A stretch of DNA of 64,000 bases from Insolitispirillum peregrinum (GTDB lineage: Bacteria; Pseudomonadota; Alphaproteobacteria; Rhodospirillales; Rhodospirillaceae), in the NCBI RefSeq assembly GCF_042665255.1, contig NZ_JBHTCD010000020.1; one strand, given 5' to 3'. The notes beneath the pieces were generated by a model, which worked only from the letters and a program-made list of their open reading frames with translations, made no database searches and had not been told where the DNA came from. Positions 43,765 through 53,867 of the stretch are shown one piece after another; position 1 is the first letter of the stretch; every line of letters begins with the position of its first letter. Position numbers and translations under genes: made by a program.

Positions 43765-45284
43765 TGTCTGCACTGCCTCTGTCCACACCGGTGGCAGTGG
43801 TCGGAGCGGGGGCGATGGGCAGCGGTATCGCGCACATCGCCGCCCGTGCCGGGCACCCGGTGTTCCTGTACGACAGCCGCCCCGGAGCCGCCGCCGACGC
43901 GGTGGCCAGCCAGCGGGCCAGCTTTGCCACGCTGGCCCAAAAGGGCAAGCTGGATGCCGACACCGCCCACGCCGCCAGCGCCGCCTTGCAGGCGGTTGAC
44001 ACGCTGGACGAGCTGGCCGGGGCCGGACTGGTGATCGAAGCGATCATCGAAGACCTGACGGTCAAGCAGGAGCTGTTCCGCCGCCTCGAAGCCGTGACCG
44101 CCCCCGACTGTATCCTCGCCAGCAACACCTCGTCGCTGTCGATCACCGCCATCGCCTCGGCCCTTGACGCGCCGCAACGGCTGGCCGGGCTGCATTTCTT
44201 CAATCCGGCCCCACTGATGGCGCTGGTCGAGGTGGTCAGCGGCCTTGCCACCGCTCCGGCGGTGGTGGACACCCTGATGGCGACGGCGCAAGGGTGGGGC
44301 AAGACCCCGGTGCGCGCCGGCTCGACGCCGGGATTCATCGTCAACCGCGTCGCCCGCCCCTATTATGCCGAAGCCCTGCGGCTGCTGGACGAACAGGTCA
44401 GTGATACCGCCACCCTTGACGCCCTCTATCGTGATGCCGGTGGCTTTCGCATGGGGCCGTTCGAGCTGATGGACCTGATCGGCCACGACGTCAATTTCGC
44501 CGTCACCTCGTCGGTGTGGCGGGCGTTCTTTCATGACCCACGCTTTACCCCGTCGTTGATCCAGCAGGAACTGGTTGCCGCTGGCTTTCTTGGCCGCAAG
44601 AGCGGGCGCGGCTTTTATGATTATCGCGGCGGCGAGCGCCCCGACGTGCAGGTGGCACCGCACTGCCCCGCCCCGAACGGCATTGTGCTGCACGGGGATC
44701 ACCCGGCCACCGCTGCGCTGACCGCCCGCTTGCAGGCCCATGGCGTTGCCTGCCAGCACCAGTCTGCCGACGATGACCGGCTGGCAAGCGTTGGCTCTGC
44801 CGTGCTCTACCCCACCGATGGCCGCACCGCCGCCCAGCGCGCCGCCAGCAGCGGGATTGCCGATACGGCGGTGCTGGACCTCGCCCTTGACTATCGGCAG
44901 GCATCCCGGCTGGCGATGACCTGTGCGCCGCACTGCACTCCGGCGGCACGGCAGGCCCTCACCGGCCTGTTGCAAGCGGCAGGCATCGCCGTCTCCTGGC
45001 TGGCGGATTCTCCGGCGCTGGCGGTGATGCGCACGGTGGCGATGCTGGCCAACGAGGCCGGTGATGCCGTCCACCATGGCGTCTGCTCTGCCGCCGCCGC
45101 CGATACCGCCATGCGGCTGGGAGCCAATTATCCCTGTGGCCCGCTGGCGTGGGCCGACCGCATCGGCGTCGCCACCGTGGTGCGGGTGCTGGACCATCTG
45201 GCGGCCTACTATGGCGAGGACCGCTATCGCCTGTCGCCCTATCTGCGATCCTGTCTGTTGAGCGGGAGGCCCTGCCATGCCTGA
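43761..45284 (+). CDS. paaH: 3-hydroxyadipyl-CoA dehydrogenase (PaaH/PaaC)
   Basis: The protein is 507 aa, the bacterial PaaH size with two C-terminal dehydrogenase domains. The NAD motif GAGAMGSGIAHIAARAGH is at about 15-32. SNTSSLSITAIASALDAPQRLAGLHFFNPAPLMALVEVVSG and GFIVNRVARPYYAEAL with MDLIGHDVNFAV are family signatures. It oxidises 3-hydroxyadipyl-CoA to 3-oxoadipyl-CoA. It overlaps paaG and paaI, so the operon is tightly coupled. Confidence 0.93.
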   Translation: MMSALPLSTPVAVVGAGAMGSGIAHIAARAGHPVFLYDSRPGAAADAVASQRASFATLAQKGKLDADTAHAASAALQAVDTLDELAGAGLVIEAIIEDLTVKQELFRRLEAVTAPDCILASNTSSLSITAIASALDAPQRLAGLHFFNPAPLMALVEVVSGLATAPAVVDTLMATAQGWGKTPVRAGSTPGFIVNRVARPYYAEALRLLDEQVSDTATLDALYRDAGGFRMGPFELMDLIGHDVNFAVTSSVWRAFFHDPRFTPSLIQQELVAAGFLGRKSGRGFYDYRGGERPDVQVAPHCPAPNGIVLHGDHPATAALTARLQAHGVACQHQSADDDRLASVGSAVLYPTDGRTAAQRAASSGIADTAVLDLALDYRQASRLAMTCAPHCTPAARQALTGLLQAAGIAVSWLADSPALAVMRTVAMLANEAGDAVHHGVCSAAAADTAMRLGANYPCGPLAWADRIGVATVVRVLDHLAAYYGEDRYRLSPYLRSCLLSGRPCHA

Positions 45285-45738
45285 ACACACGCCTGAGCAT
45301 ACCCCGGACCTCACCGCACAGGAGCTTGCCACCCGCGTCGGAGCAGCGATGTGGGCCCGCGACCACGCCCCGCAAATGCTGGGGATGCGCCTGATCTCGA
45401 TTGCCCCCGGTGCCGCCTGTCTGGACATGCCGGTGCGCGAGGACATGACCAACGGGCACGCCATCTGCCACGGCGGGCTGATCTTCACCCTGGCAGATAC
45501 CGCCTTTGCTTATGCCTGTAACAGCGGCAACCACACCACCGTTGCCTCGGCCTGCCATGTTGACTTTCTGGCTCCGGCACAGGTTGGTGACATCCTGCGT
45601 GCCGAAGCCATCGAACGCGCCACCGCCGGACGCAGCGGCGTCTATGACGTCACCGTCACCCGGCAGGATGGCAGCATCATCGCGATGTTCCGCGGCAAAT
45701 CCAGCCGCATCAAAGGCGACGTCCTTACCGGCCCCTGA
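45277..45738 (+). CDS. paaI: Hydroxyphenylacetyl-CoA thioesterase (PaaI)
   Basis: The protein is 153 aa with a hot-dog fold. TNGHAICHGGLIFTLADTAFAYACNS carries the catalytic Asp (TLAD) and His, followed by ASACHVDFLAPAQVGD and FRGKSSRI. PaaI proteins release CoA from dead-end hydroxylated acyl-CoA by-products and so protect the CoA pool. The start overlaps paaH by eight bases. Confidence 0.92.
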   Translation: MPEHTPEHTPDLTAQELATRVGAAMWARDHAPQMLGMRLISIAPGAACLDMPVREDMTNGHAICHGGLIFTLADTAFAYACNSGNHTTVASACHVDFLAPAQVGDILRAEAIERATAGRSGVYDVTVTRQDGSIIAMFRGKSSRIKGDVLTGP

Positions 45739-45813
45739 TCAGACCTGATCTTACAGAACGCCGGACCGACGCGCCTCAAAGCTCTCAAGAAACAAGATTA
45801 CAGGAGAGGAACA

Positions 45814-47139
<1,326 letters not shown>

Positions 47140-47168
47140 TCCCCCCCTTTCTGCCAGAGCAGGTTCCG

Positions 47169-48374
47169 ATGACTGAAGCCCTGATTTGTGATGCCGTCCG
47201 TACCCCTGTCGGACGTTACGGTGGTGCCTTGTCCGGCGTGCGCGCCGATGATCTGGCCGCCATCCCGTTGCGGGCGCTGGTTGAGCGCAACCCGTCGGTG
47301 GACTGGGAGGCGGTCGATGACGTGATCTATGGTTCGGCCAATCAGGCCGGTGAAGACAACCGCAACGTCGCCCGCATGGCCGCGCTGCTGGCCGGTCTGC
47401 CGGTTGGCGTGCCCGGTACCACCCTCAACCGCCTGTGCGGATCGGGGATGGATGCTGTCGGTCTGGCTGCCCGCACCATCAAGGCCGGTGAAGGCGCGTT
47501 GATGCTGGCCGGAGGGGTCGAAAGCATGTCGCGCGCCCCGTTCGTGATGCCGAAAAGCGACAGCGCCTTTTCGCGCAGCGCCGCCCTGTACGACACCACC
47601 ATCGGCTGGCGGTTCATCAATCCGCGAATGAAGCAGATGTACGGCGTGGACTCGATGCCGGAAACGGCGGACAACGTGGCCGCCGACTTCGCCATTTCCC
47701 GCGCCGATCAGGACGCCTTTGCCCTGCGCTCGCAACAGCGCTGGGCCGCTGCCCATGCCGCCGGAGTGTTCACCGACGAAATCGTGCCGGTGGTCATCCC
47801 GCAGAAAAAGGGCGACCCGAAGGTGATCACCACCGACGAACACCCGCGCCCGGAAACCACTCTCGACAGTCTGGCCCGCCTGAAAGGGGTCAACGGCCCG
47901 GAGCTGACCGTCACCGCGGGCAATGCCTCGGGGGTCAATGACGGCGCCTGTGCCCTGCTGCTGGCCTCGGAACAGGCCGCCCGGCAGCACGGACTGACTC
48001 CGCTGGCGCGGGTGGTCGGGATGGCTACCGCCGGTGTTCTGCCGCGCATCATGGGCATCGGCCCGGTTCCGGCGGTGCGCAAGGTGCTGGCGCAGACCGG
48101 CCTGACGCTGGCGCAGATGGATGTCATCGAGCTGAACGAAGCCTTCGCCGCCCAGTCGCTGGCCGTCCTGCGCGAGCTGGGTCTGCCCGACGATGCCGCC
48201 CACGTCAACCCCAACGGCGGCGCCATCGCCATCGGCCATCCGCTGGGGATGAGCGGCGCCCGCCTGATCACCACCGCCGCCCGTCAGCTTCGGCGCAGCG
48301 GTGGCCGCTATGCCCTGTGCACCATGTGCATCGGGGTGGGTCAGGGCATCGCCCTGATCATCGAACGCGTTTGA
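47169..48374 (+). CDS. paaJ: 3-oxoadipyl-CoA/acetyl-CoA thiolase (PaaJ/PcaF)
   Basis: The protein is 401 aa, thiolase length. Catalytic Cys is in TLNRLCGSGMDAVGLA, His in NPNGGAIAIGHPLGMSGAR and second Cys in CTMCIGVGQG. ICDAVRTPVGRYGGALSGVRADDLA is the N-terminal signature of beta-ketoadipyl-CoA thiolases. It cleaves 3-oxoadipyl-CoA to succinyl-CoA and acetyl-CoA, finishing the pathway. paaJ and pcaF cannot be told apart here; context favours paaJ. Confidence 0.93.
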   Translation: MTEALICDAVRTPVGRYGGALSGVRADDLAAIPLRALVERNPSVDWEAVDDVIYGSANQAGEDNRNVARMAALLAGLPVGVPGTTLNRLCGSGMDAVGLAARTIKAGEGALMLAGGVESMSRAPFVMPKSDSAFSRSAALYDTTIGWRFINPRMKQMYGVDSMPETADNVAADFAISRADQDAFALRSQQRWAAAHAAGVFTDEIVPVVIPQKKGDPKVITTDEHPRPETTLDSLARLKGVNGPELTVTAGNASGVNDGACALLLASEQAARQHGLTPLARVVGMATAGVLPRIMGIGPVPAVRKVLAQTGLTLAQMDVIELNEAFAAQSLAVLRELGLPDDAAHVNPNGGAIAIGHPLGMSGARLITTAARQLRRSGGRYALCTMCIGVGQGIALIIERV

Positions 48375-48411
48375 AAAACAAACACGCATCAAAAAAACCG
48401 GAGGAAACGCC

Positions 48412-49554
48412 ATGAAAACCCTTGCCTCCCTGCTGGCTGCCGCCGTCCTTGGCCTGAGCGCAGGCCCGGCCACCGCCGCCGAGCCGATCAGGATCGGGTC
48501 GGTGCTGTCGGTCACCGGCCCCGCCGCCTTCCTCGGCGACCCGGAGCTGAAAACGCTGCAAATGTACGTCGAAGAGATCAACAAGGGCGGCGGCGTCCTC
48601 GGGCGGCCGCTGGAGCTGGTCCACTATGACGACGGCAGCGACGCCACCAAGGCCAACAGCTTTGCCAAGCGCCTGATCGAAGACGACAAGGTGGACGTGA
48701 TCGTCGGCGGCACCACCAGCGGATCAACCATGTCGATGGTGCCACTGGTCGAAAAGGCCGAAGTGCCATTCGTCTCGCTGGCGGGCGCGGTGGTGATCGT
48801 CGAGCCGGTGAAGAAGTGGGTGTTCAAGACCCCGCACACCGACCGCATGGCAGCGGAAAAGGTGTTCGCCGACATGCAGAAGCGCAACATCAGCAAGGTG
48901 GCGCTGCTGTCGGAAACCAGCGGCTTTGGTCAGTCGGGCAAAAAGGAAACCGAAGCGGTTGCCAGCAAGTACGGCATCACGCTGGTGGCCAACGAAACCT
49001 ATGGCCCCAAAGACACCGACATGAGCCCGCAGCTGACCAAGATCAAGAACACCGCTGGCGTGCAGGCACTGTTCGTGTTCGGTCTGGGACAAGGGGCGGC
49101 GCTGGTGACCAAGAACTACAAGCAGCTTGGCCTAAGCATCCCGCTGTACCAGTCGCACGGGGTGGCCTCGAACGAGTTCCTCAAGCTGGCGGGCGATGCC
49201 GCCAACGGCGTGCGCCTGCCGTCTCCGGCGCAGTTGATCCCCGACAAGCTGCCCGCCGGTGATCCGCAAAAGCCGGTGGTGACCGCCTATAACAACGCCT
49301 TCAAGGCACGGTGGAATCAGGATACCTCGACCTTTGGCGGCTATGCCTATGACGGGCTGATGCTGACCGTCAACGCGATCAGGAAGGCCAACTCCACCGA
49401 CCGCGCCAAGGTGCGTGATGCACTGGAAAGCACCGACCTGTACATCGGGGTCAGCGGCGCCTTCGGCATGTCGCCGACCGACCACATGGGCCTGACGCTG
49501 GACTCGTTCCGCATGCTGAGCGTCAACGGCAACGACTGGGCGCTGGCGGAATAA
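48412..49554 (+). CDS. HAAT-type ABC transporter solute-binding protein
   Basis: The protein is 380 aa. A signal peptide (about 1-23, ending TAA) is followed by a type I periplasmic binding fold (IRIGSVLSVTGPAAFLGDPELKTLQMYVEEIN, IGGTTSGSTMSMVPLVEKAEVPFVSLAG, SYGTFGQ-like SGFGQSGKKETEAV). It is of the LivK-like family and lacks adjacent permease or ATPase genes. The liv genes at 26-30 kb are its likely partners. Position at the end of the paa operon suggests phenylacetate or a related aromatic acid as ligand. Confidence 0.88.
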   Translation: MKTLASLLAAAVLGLSAGPATAAEPIRIGSVLSVTGPAAFLGDPELKTLQMYVEEINKGGGVLGRPLELVHYDDGSDATKANSFAKRLIEDDKVDVIVGGTTSGSTMSMVPLVEKAEVPFVSLAGAVVIVEPVKKWVFKTPHTDRMAAEKVFADMQKRNISKVALLSETSGFGQSGKKETEAVASKYGITLVANETYGPKDTDMSPQLTKIKNTAGVQALFVFGLGQGAALVTKNYKQLGLSIPLYQSHGVASNEFLKLAGDAANGVRLPSPAQLIPDKLPAGDPQKPVVTAYNNAFKARWNQDTSTFGGYAYDGLMLTVNAIRKANSTDRAKVRDALESTDLYIGVSGAFGMSPTDHMGLTLDSFRMLSVNGNDWALAE

Positions 49555-49598
49555 CGCAAATCCCGAGCAGATGGATCATCTGCGACGACGCATTTGCG
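49555..49598. repeat. 44-bp palindromic repeat, copy 1
   Basis: CGCAAATCCCGAGCAGATG and CATCTGCGACGACGCATTTG, CG form a long imperfect dyad that starts directly after the stop of the solute-binding protein gene. The same unit in inverted orientation is at 60916-60960. It may act as a transcription end or mRNA-stabilising hairpin. Confidence 0.6.
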
Positions 49599-49611
49599 TT
49601 TGAAAAAGCAC

Positions 49612-49690
49612 AGGAAACAAAAAGACCGTGGAGCGCTGCTCCACACCTCGCCGGGGCCGAAAGGCCCCGGACCCCGTTCTGTTGATTTAT
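49612..49690 (-). repeat. MITE copy 3, truncated
   Basis: GTGGAGCGCTGCTCCACACC, TCGCCGGGGCC, and GGCCCCGGACCCC match the interior of the MITE at 39473-39652. The terminal inverted repeats are missing on both sides, so it is a decayed copy. Confidence 0.55.
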
Positions 49691-49775
49691 CGCAGACGGT
49701 TGGGCTGAGCGAAGGAACTGGCTCCGTCACCGATGGCATGCCCTCCGAGACAGCCTATGCGTGAAAACGAGTTGC

Positions 49776-49820
49776 CCTGTCAGGAGTGATGTTCCAATAT
49801 TGAACATCACTCCTGACAGG
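49776..49820. promoter_or_regulatory. Perfect 19-bp inverted repeat directly upstream of a start codon
   Basis: CCTGTCAGGAGTGATGTTC (49776-49794) is the exact reverse complement of 49802-49820, with a 7-base loop containing AATATT. The right arm ends six bases before the ATG at 49827, and the only Shine-Dalgarno-like bases are inside it. As RNA it would hide the ribosome site; as DNA it is a strong operator. Confidence 0.7.
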
Positions 49821-49826
49821 CACTCC

Positions 49827-50291
49827 ATGAAATCCGTCTTCCTTGCACTCACGTCTCTTCTCGCCATCAGCACTGCCCACGCTGAAGATGCGCCACAGGG
49901 CTGCGCGCCAGTCGAGGGAACGTGGTACAGCACCTACCTTATCCCCGGCCTTGGCCCCGCGGACAGGCTGTACCATGCCCCCACTGAAGGACCTCTCATT
50001 ACACTCCGCATTGAGGGCAACAAGGCGACCACCACATCTTTTAACGGCATAAAAAAAATCTATTCGGTCAAAAAATACCCTAATAGCAATATATATTCAT
50101 TCGGCGGAATTGCAAAAGATAAAGAGACAATAAACGCAACAACAGAATATAAATACACAGACGATTTCACAAAAAAAATAACAGAAGAAGACAGGAAAAT
50201 ATACAACGGAAAATCGCCATGCTTTCTTGTTTACTACCACCAACCAAGAAATAAATACCTTAACATATATATCATGGAAAAATCCGAGTAG
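49827..50291 (+). CDS. Small secreted protein of unknown function
   Basis: The protein is 154 aa with a clear signal peptide (about 1-19, ending STAHA). The mature part begins EDAPQGCAPVEGTWYSTYLIPG and includes several Tyr/Lys-rich strands (KIYSVKKYPNSNIYSFGG, YKYTDDFTKKITEED), perhaps a small beta barrel like a lipocalin. Two Cys could form a disulfide. The second half is markedly AT-rich, suggesting acquisition. I do not recognise a family. It is controlled by the hairpin immediately upstream. Confidence 0.65.
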   Translation: MKSVFLALTSLLAISTAHAEDAPQGCAPVEGTWYSTYLIPGLGPADRLYHAPTEGPLITLRIEGNKATTTSFNGIKKIYSVKKYPNSNIYSFGGIAKDKETINATTEYKYTDDFTKKITEEDRKIYNGKSPCFLVYYHQPRNKYLNIYIMEKSE

Positions 50292-50321
50292 CCACCCGAA
50301 GCAAAAATGTGAGGCCGTACA

Positions 50322-50609
50322 ATGAGCACAAAAACACCCACCGATGAATCAAAAAAAGTCATGCAGGACAAAGCTGTCACATTTACACAGCTATCCCCGG
50401 GCGAGTACACCTAGATTTACAGGGGTCTTTTGAATCAACATGAAGGTGGACACCTCCGGAAACTGGCCGCCCTGTACCCGACCATCTACCCCGACTATAA
50501 GCCAGCACCGCCACCTCCTCCCTCCAACGCCGAGCTGGAACGGAAAGAACAGGAATTGAAGCGACTGAAAGCATTGTATCCAACAATGTTCCCCACTGAA
50601 ATTGCATGA
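50322..50609 (+). pseudogene. Small ORF interrupted by an in-frame amber codon
   Basis: An ATG at 50322 opens a frame of 30 codons ending in TAG (50412-50414). The same frame then stays open for 64 more codons to TGA at 50607-50609. The second part has a duplicated motif, RKLAALYPTIYP and KRLKALYPTMFP, separated by a proline run and a charged helix. The restart could be TTG at 50430, preceded by AGGGG, giving a 59-aa protein. Either this is a pseudogene or the distal part is a separate small gene. No function known. Confidence 0.45.
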
Positions 50610-50665
50610 CCTTACATCAGGGATCTGTGGGTCTTGAATGTGGGCCCACAGCACAGGGCACCTGG

Positions 50666-50697
50666 AGAAAAAGAGTGGGCCGCCACCCACTCTTTTC
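50666..50697. terminator. Bidirectional terminator after uxaB
   Basis: AAGAGTGGG (50671-50679) pairs with CCCACTCTT (50686-50694). The plus strand continues with TT after CTCTT, and the minus strand has TTTTTCTCC after the stem. It lies 12 bases downstream of the uxaB stop (50709) on the minus strand. Confidence 0.85.
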
Positions 50698-50708
50698 ATC
50701 GCTGGTCG

Positions 50709-52187
50709 TTACTGAACAATCTCGCCCAGCCGGTCAAAGCTGAACGGGGCTTCGGTCAGCACGCCAAACCAGTAAACCACCTGCTTGCGCAGGGCCGGGG
50801 TGTCGATCGAGCGGCCCCAGAATGCCGGTTCCTGCAGATAGGCGGCCACCATCGCCGCCACACCGTCACTGCCCTGATCCAGAGCGGCAATGGCGGTGAT
50901 GCGGGCCAGAATCTCCGGTGCATCGCGTGGCGGCAGGGTTTCGGCAGCCGGGAAGCGGCCGAGATAGAACACCAGCCACGCCGCCAGCGACAGCGACAAC
51001 AGGCGCGGGTACGAGCCGAACTCTTCGGCGTAACCCAGCAGGCGGTCAAGGTCGCGGGTCTGGTACTTCACCAGCCCGTTCAGGCTGATGTCGTGCCACA
51101 GGTGGCGGATGTAGGGATTGCGGAAACGGCGCAGTACGGCGTCGGCGAAGTCCTGCAACTCGGCCTTTGGCAGGGACAGCAGCGGGATGATTTCCTCACC
51201 CAGAAGACGATCGAGGAAGCGCGCCCCCACCGGGTTGGTCACCGACTCCCCCACCGTCGCAATACCGGCCAGCATCGCCAGCGGGCACAGCGCGGTGTGC
51301 GCCCCGTTGAGGATCGCCACCTTGCGCGCCTTGTAGGGGGTCACATCGTCGGTGATGATCGTCCCGGCGTCGTACTGCCCCAGCGGCAGGCGCAATTCCG
51401 GCATCCCCGGCTTGCGTTCGATCACCAGCAGGTGGAACAGCTCGCCGGTGGTCATGAACAGGTCATCATAGCCCAGTTCGGCGCGCAGGGCGTCGGCGTC
51501 GGCACGCGGGAAGCCCGGAACGATGCGGTCAACCAGTGTATTGTAAAAGGCATTGTGCTGCTCGACCCAGGCAATGAAGCCCGGTTCCAGCGACCATTCG
51601 GCAGCGTGCTGCAACACGATCCGGCGCAGCTCGTCGCCGTTGTGGTCGATCAGCTCGCAGGCCAGCAATTGCAGGCCCATTTCCGGCGCACCGCCAAAGT
51701 GCGTCCAGCGTTCATGCAGATAGCGCGTCACCTTGGCCGGGAACGACACCGGCGGCGCATCGCCATAGGCCACCGTCGGCACATAGGCGATCCCGGCGTC
51801 GGTGGTGTTCGACACCATCACCGTGATCTCGGGAGTGCGGGCCAGTTCCAGCACCGCCTCCCACTCGCTGTGCGCCGACAGCTCGCGACGGATGCAGCCA
51901 ACCAGCCGGGACTCCGACACCGCCGTGCCGCTGTCATCCACCCCGCGCGACAGCACGGTATAGAGGCCGTCCTGTTCATTGAGGGTATGCGGCATGCCCC
52001 CGGCGATCGGGCGCACCACCACCACCCCCCAGTCGGCTCCGGCGGCTTCGTTCAGCCGGTCCACCTTCCAGTCAAAGAACGCACGCAGAAAGTTGCCTTC
52101 GCCGAACTGGATGATGCGCGGGGTCGGGCGGGCTTTGCCCTGTGCCACCGGCAGGGCGGCACTCAGGCGGGGGAAGGTCGTCGTCAT
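50709..52187 (-). CDS. uxaB: Tagaturonate reductase / altronate oxidoreductase (UxaB)
   Basis: The protein is 492 aa, UxaB length. IIQFGEGNFLRAFFDWKVDRLNEAAGADWGVVVVRPI at the N-terminus is near the E. coli signature; KVAILNGAHTALCPLAML and the C-terminal mannitol-dehydrogenase-like domain follow. It reduces D-tagaturonate to D-altronate with NADH. It is the last gene of the minus-strand gntR-adh-dctPQM-uxaAB run. RBS AAAGGA lies before the ATG. A composite repeat separates it from uxaA. Confidence 0.92.
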   Translation of the reverse strand: MTTTFPRLSAALPVAQGKARPTPRIIQFGEGNFLRAFFDWKVDRLNEAAGADWGVVVVRPIAGGMPHTLNEQDGLYTVLSRGVDDSGTAVSESRLVGCIRRELSAHSEWEAVLELARTPEITVMVSNTTDAGIAYVPTVAYGDAPPVSFPAKVTRYLHERWTHFGGAPEMGLQLLACELIDHNGDELRRIVLQHAAEWSLEPGFIAWVEQHNAFYNTLVDRIVPGFPRADADALRAELGYDDLFMTTGELFHLLVIERKPGMPELRLPLGQYDAGTIITDDVTPYKARKVAILNGAHTALCPLAMLAGIATVGESVTNPVGARFLDRLLGEEIIPLLSLPKAELQDFADAVLRRFRNPYIRHLWHDISLNGLVKYQTRDLDRLLGYAEEFGSYPRLLSLSLAAWLVFYLGRFPAAETLPPRDAPEILARITAIAALDQGSDGVAAMVAAYLQEPAFWGRSIDTPALRKQVVYWFGVLTEAPFSFDRLGEIVQ

Positions 52188-52215
52188 GGACGGGTATCCT
52201 TTTGGCAGAAATACT

Positions 52216-52319
52216 TAGACCAGCGTGCGTTAGACCTGACGCGGTCACGCTGGTCTAACATTTTGATTTGTCGCATTGTTTATGCGAAAACCGGTTCCCG
52301 CTTTTCGCACAATGCTCTA
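52216..52319 (+). repeat. Composite palindromic repeat, intact copy 3 (104 bp)
   Basis: The unit begins TAGACCAGCGTGCGTTAGAC and its first hairpin closes with CACGCTGGTCTA (to 52257). The second hairpin is TGCGAAAACCGGTTCCCGCT, TTTCGCA, ending AATGCTCTA (52319). It separates uxaA and uxaB, so it lies in the operon mRNA. The same 104-bp unit occurs at 63531-63634. Confidence 0.75.
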
Positions 52320-53804
52320 AAGCGTCACGCCGGACTTGAAGATCACCACTTCCTGCGCACCGTTCTTTTCGTTGCGCGCAAAGTCGCCGCTGGCGACGGC
52401 CAGGATGGCGTCGATGAAGGCGGGCAGCATCTCGTTGACCGTCGATGTGCCTTCGGCAATCGGACCGGCGTTGAAGTCCATCCAGTGCGGTTTCTTGTCG
52501 AACAGCGGCGAGTTGGTGGCGATTTTCATCGTCGGCACGATGCCGCCCAGCGGCGTACCGCGTCCGGTGGTGAACAGTTCCAGATGGCAGCCCGCCGCCG
52601 CCAGCGCGGTCACCGCCACCCCGTCATTGCCCGGAGCTTCCAGCAGGGTCAGGCCCGGCTTGCGGATGCGCTGGGCATAGCGGATCACGTCGCGCACCAG
52701 CGCCTTGCCTGCCTTCTGGGTGCAGCCGAGCGACTTTTCTTCCAGCGTGCTGATGCCCCCGGCCTTGTTGCCCGGCGAGGGATTTTCATAGATCGGCTGG
52801 TCGTGGCGGATGAAGTAATCCTTGAAGTCGTTGATCAGGTGCACGATGTCGTTGAACACCTCGGGCGTTTCCGCCCGCTCCATCAACAGGTGCTCGGCGC
52901 CGAACATCTCGGGGACTTCGGTCAGCACCGTTGCGCCGCCGTGGGCACACAGCCAGTCGGAAAAAGCCCCCAGCAGCGGGTTGGCGGTAATCCCCGACAA
53001 ACCGTCCGAGCCGCCGCACTTCAGGCCCACCCGCAGGCGGTCAACGCCAACCGGCTGCCGCTGATCGGTCTGCATGATCGCCGCCAGCTCGCCCATCGCC
53101 GTCAGGGCGGCGTCAAGCTCGTCTTCGACCTCCTGCGTCACCAGATAGCGCAGACGTTGCGGGTCGGGATGTTCAAATCCCGCCTGAAACAGGGCGCGGG
53201 TGTTGTTTTCACAGCCCAGCCCCATCACCAGCACCCCACCGGCGTTGGGGTGGATCGCCAGCGCGCGCAGGATGTTGCGGGTGTTGTCCAGATCATCGCC
53301 CAACTGCGAACAGCCATAGGGATGTTCCAGCACCAGCACCCGCGACCCGGCAGGCAGCGCGCCGGTGGCCTCAAAGGTCTTGGCGGCGTTGCGGGCCAGA
53401 CCGTTGATGCAGCCGACCAGCGGAATGATCCACAGGTCGTTGCGGATGCCGATTTCCCCATTGCTGCGCACAAAGGCCGGGAAGGTCGGCATCGTGCCGT
53501 CACCGACCAGCGGGTCATCCTGCGCCCCGTCATACTGATAGTCTTCCACTCCCCCCAGAGTGGTCTTGATGTTGTGGGCGTGGACATGCGCCCCGGCCGC
53601 AATCGGCACAATCGCCTTGCCGATCACTCCACCGTACTTGATCACCCGCTGATCAACGGCGTGATCGACCAGCGCCAGCTTGTGACCGCGCGGGATGTCA
53701 TCCAGCAGGGTCAGACCCAGCGCGGGCAGGACCGTGCCCTTGTCCAGCGGCTCAAGGGCCACCACAACGGTATCGGCGGGATTGATTTTGATATACTGCG
53801 CCAT
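52317..53804 (-). CDS. uxaA: Altronate dehydratase (UxaA)
   Basis: The protein is 495 aa. The N-terminal SAF-like domain (YIKINPADTVVVALEPLDKG, GHKLALVDHA) is followed by the C-terminal UxaA/SAF domain, HAHNIKTTLG, LMERAETPEVFNDIV, GNKAGGISTLEEKSLGC, MDFNAGPIAEG. It dehydrates D-altronate to 2-keto-3-deoxygluconate with an iron cofactor. It overlaps the end of a composite repeat by a few bases. It follows the dctM gene by 64 bases. Confidence 0.93.
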   Translation of the reverse strand: MAQYIKINPADTVVVALEPLDKGTVLPALGLTLLDDIPRGHKLALVDHAVDQRVIKYGGVIGKAIVPIAAGAHVHAHNIKTTLGGVEDYQYDGAQDDPLVGDGTMPTFPAFVRSNGEIGIRNDLWIIPLVGCINGLARNAAKTFEATGALPAGSRVLVLEHPYGCSQLGDDLDNTRNILRALAIHPNAGGVLVMGLGCENNTRALFQAGFEHPDPQRLRYLVTQEVEDELDAALTAMGELAAIMQTDQRQPVGVDRLRVGLKCGGSDGLSGITANPLLGAFSDWLCAHGGATVLTEVPEMFGAEHLLMERAETPEVFNDIVHLINDFKDYFIRHDQPIYENPSPGNKAGGISTLEEKSLGCTQKAGKALVRDVIRYAQRIRKPGLTLLEAPGNDGVAVTALAAAGCHLELFTTGRGTPLGGIVPTMKIATNSPLFDKKPHWMDFNAGPIAEGTSTVNEMLPAFIDAILAVASGDFARNEKNGAQEVVIFKSGVTL

Positions 53805-53867
53805 CGGAAGATCTTTCGCTTACAGCACGTCAGGGGGGAGGAAAAACCGCAGGTGTCCCGCAGCCGA

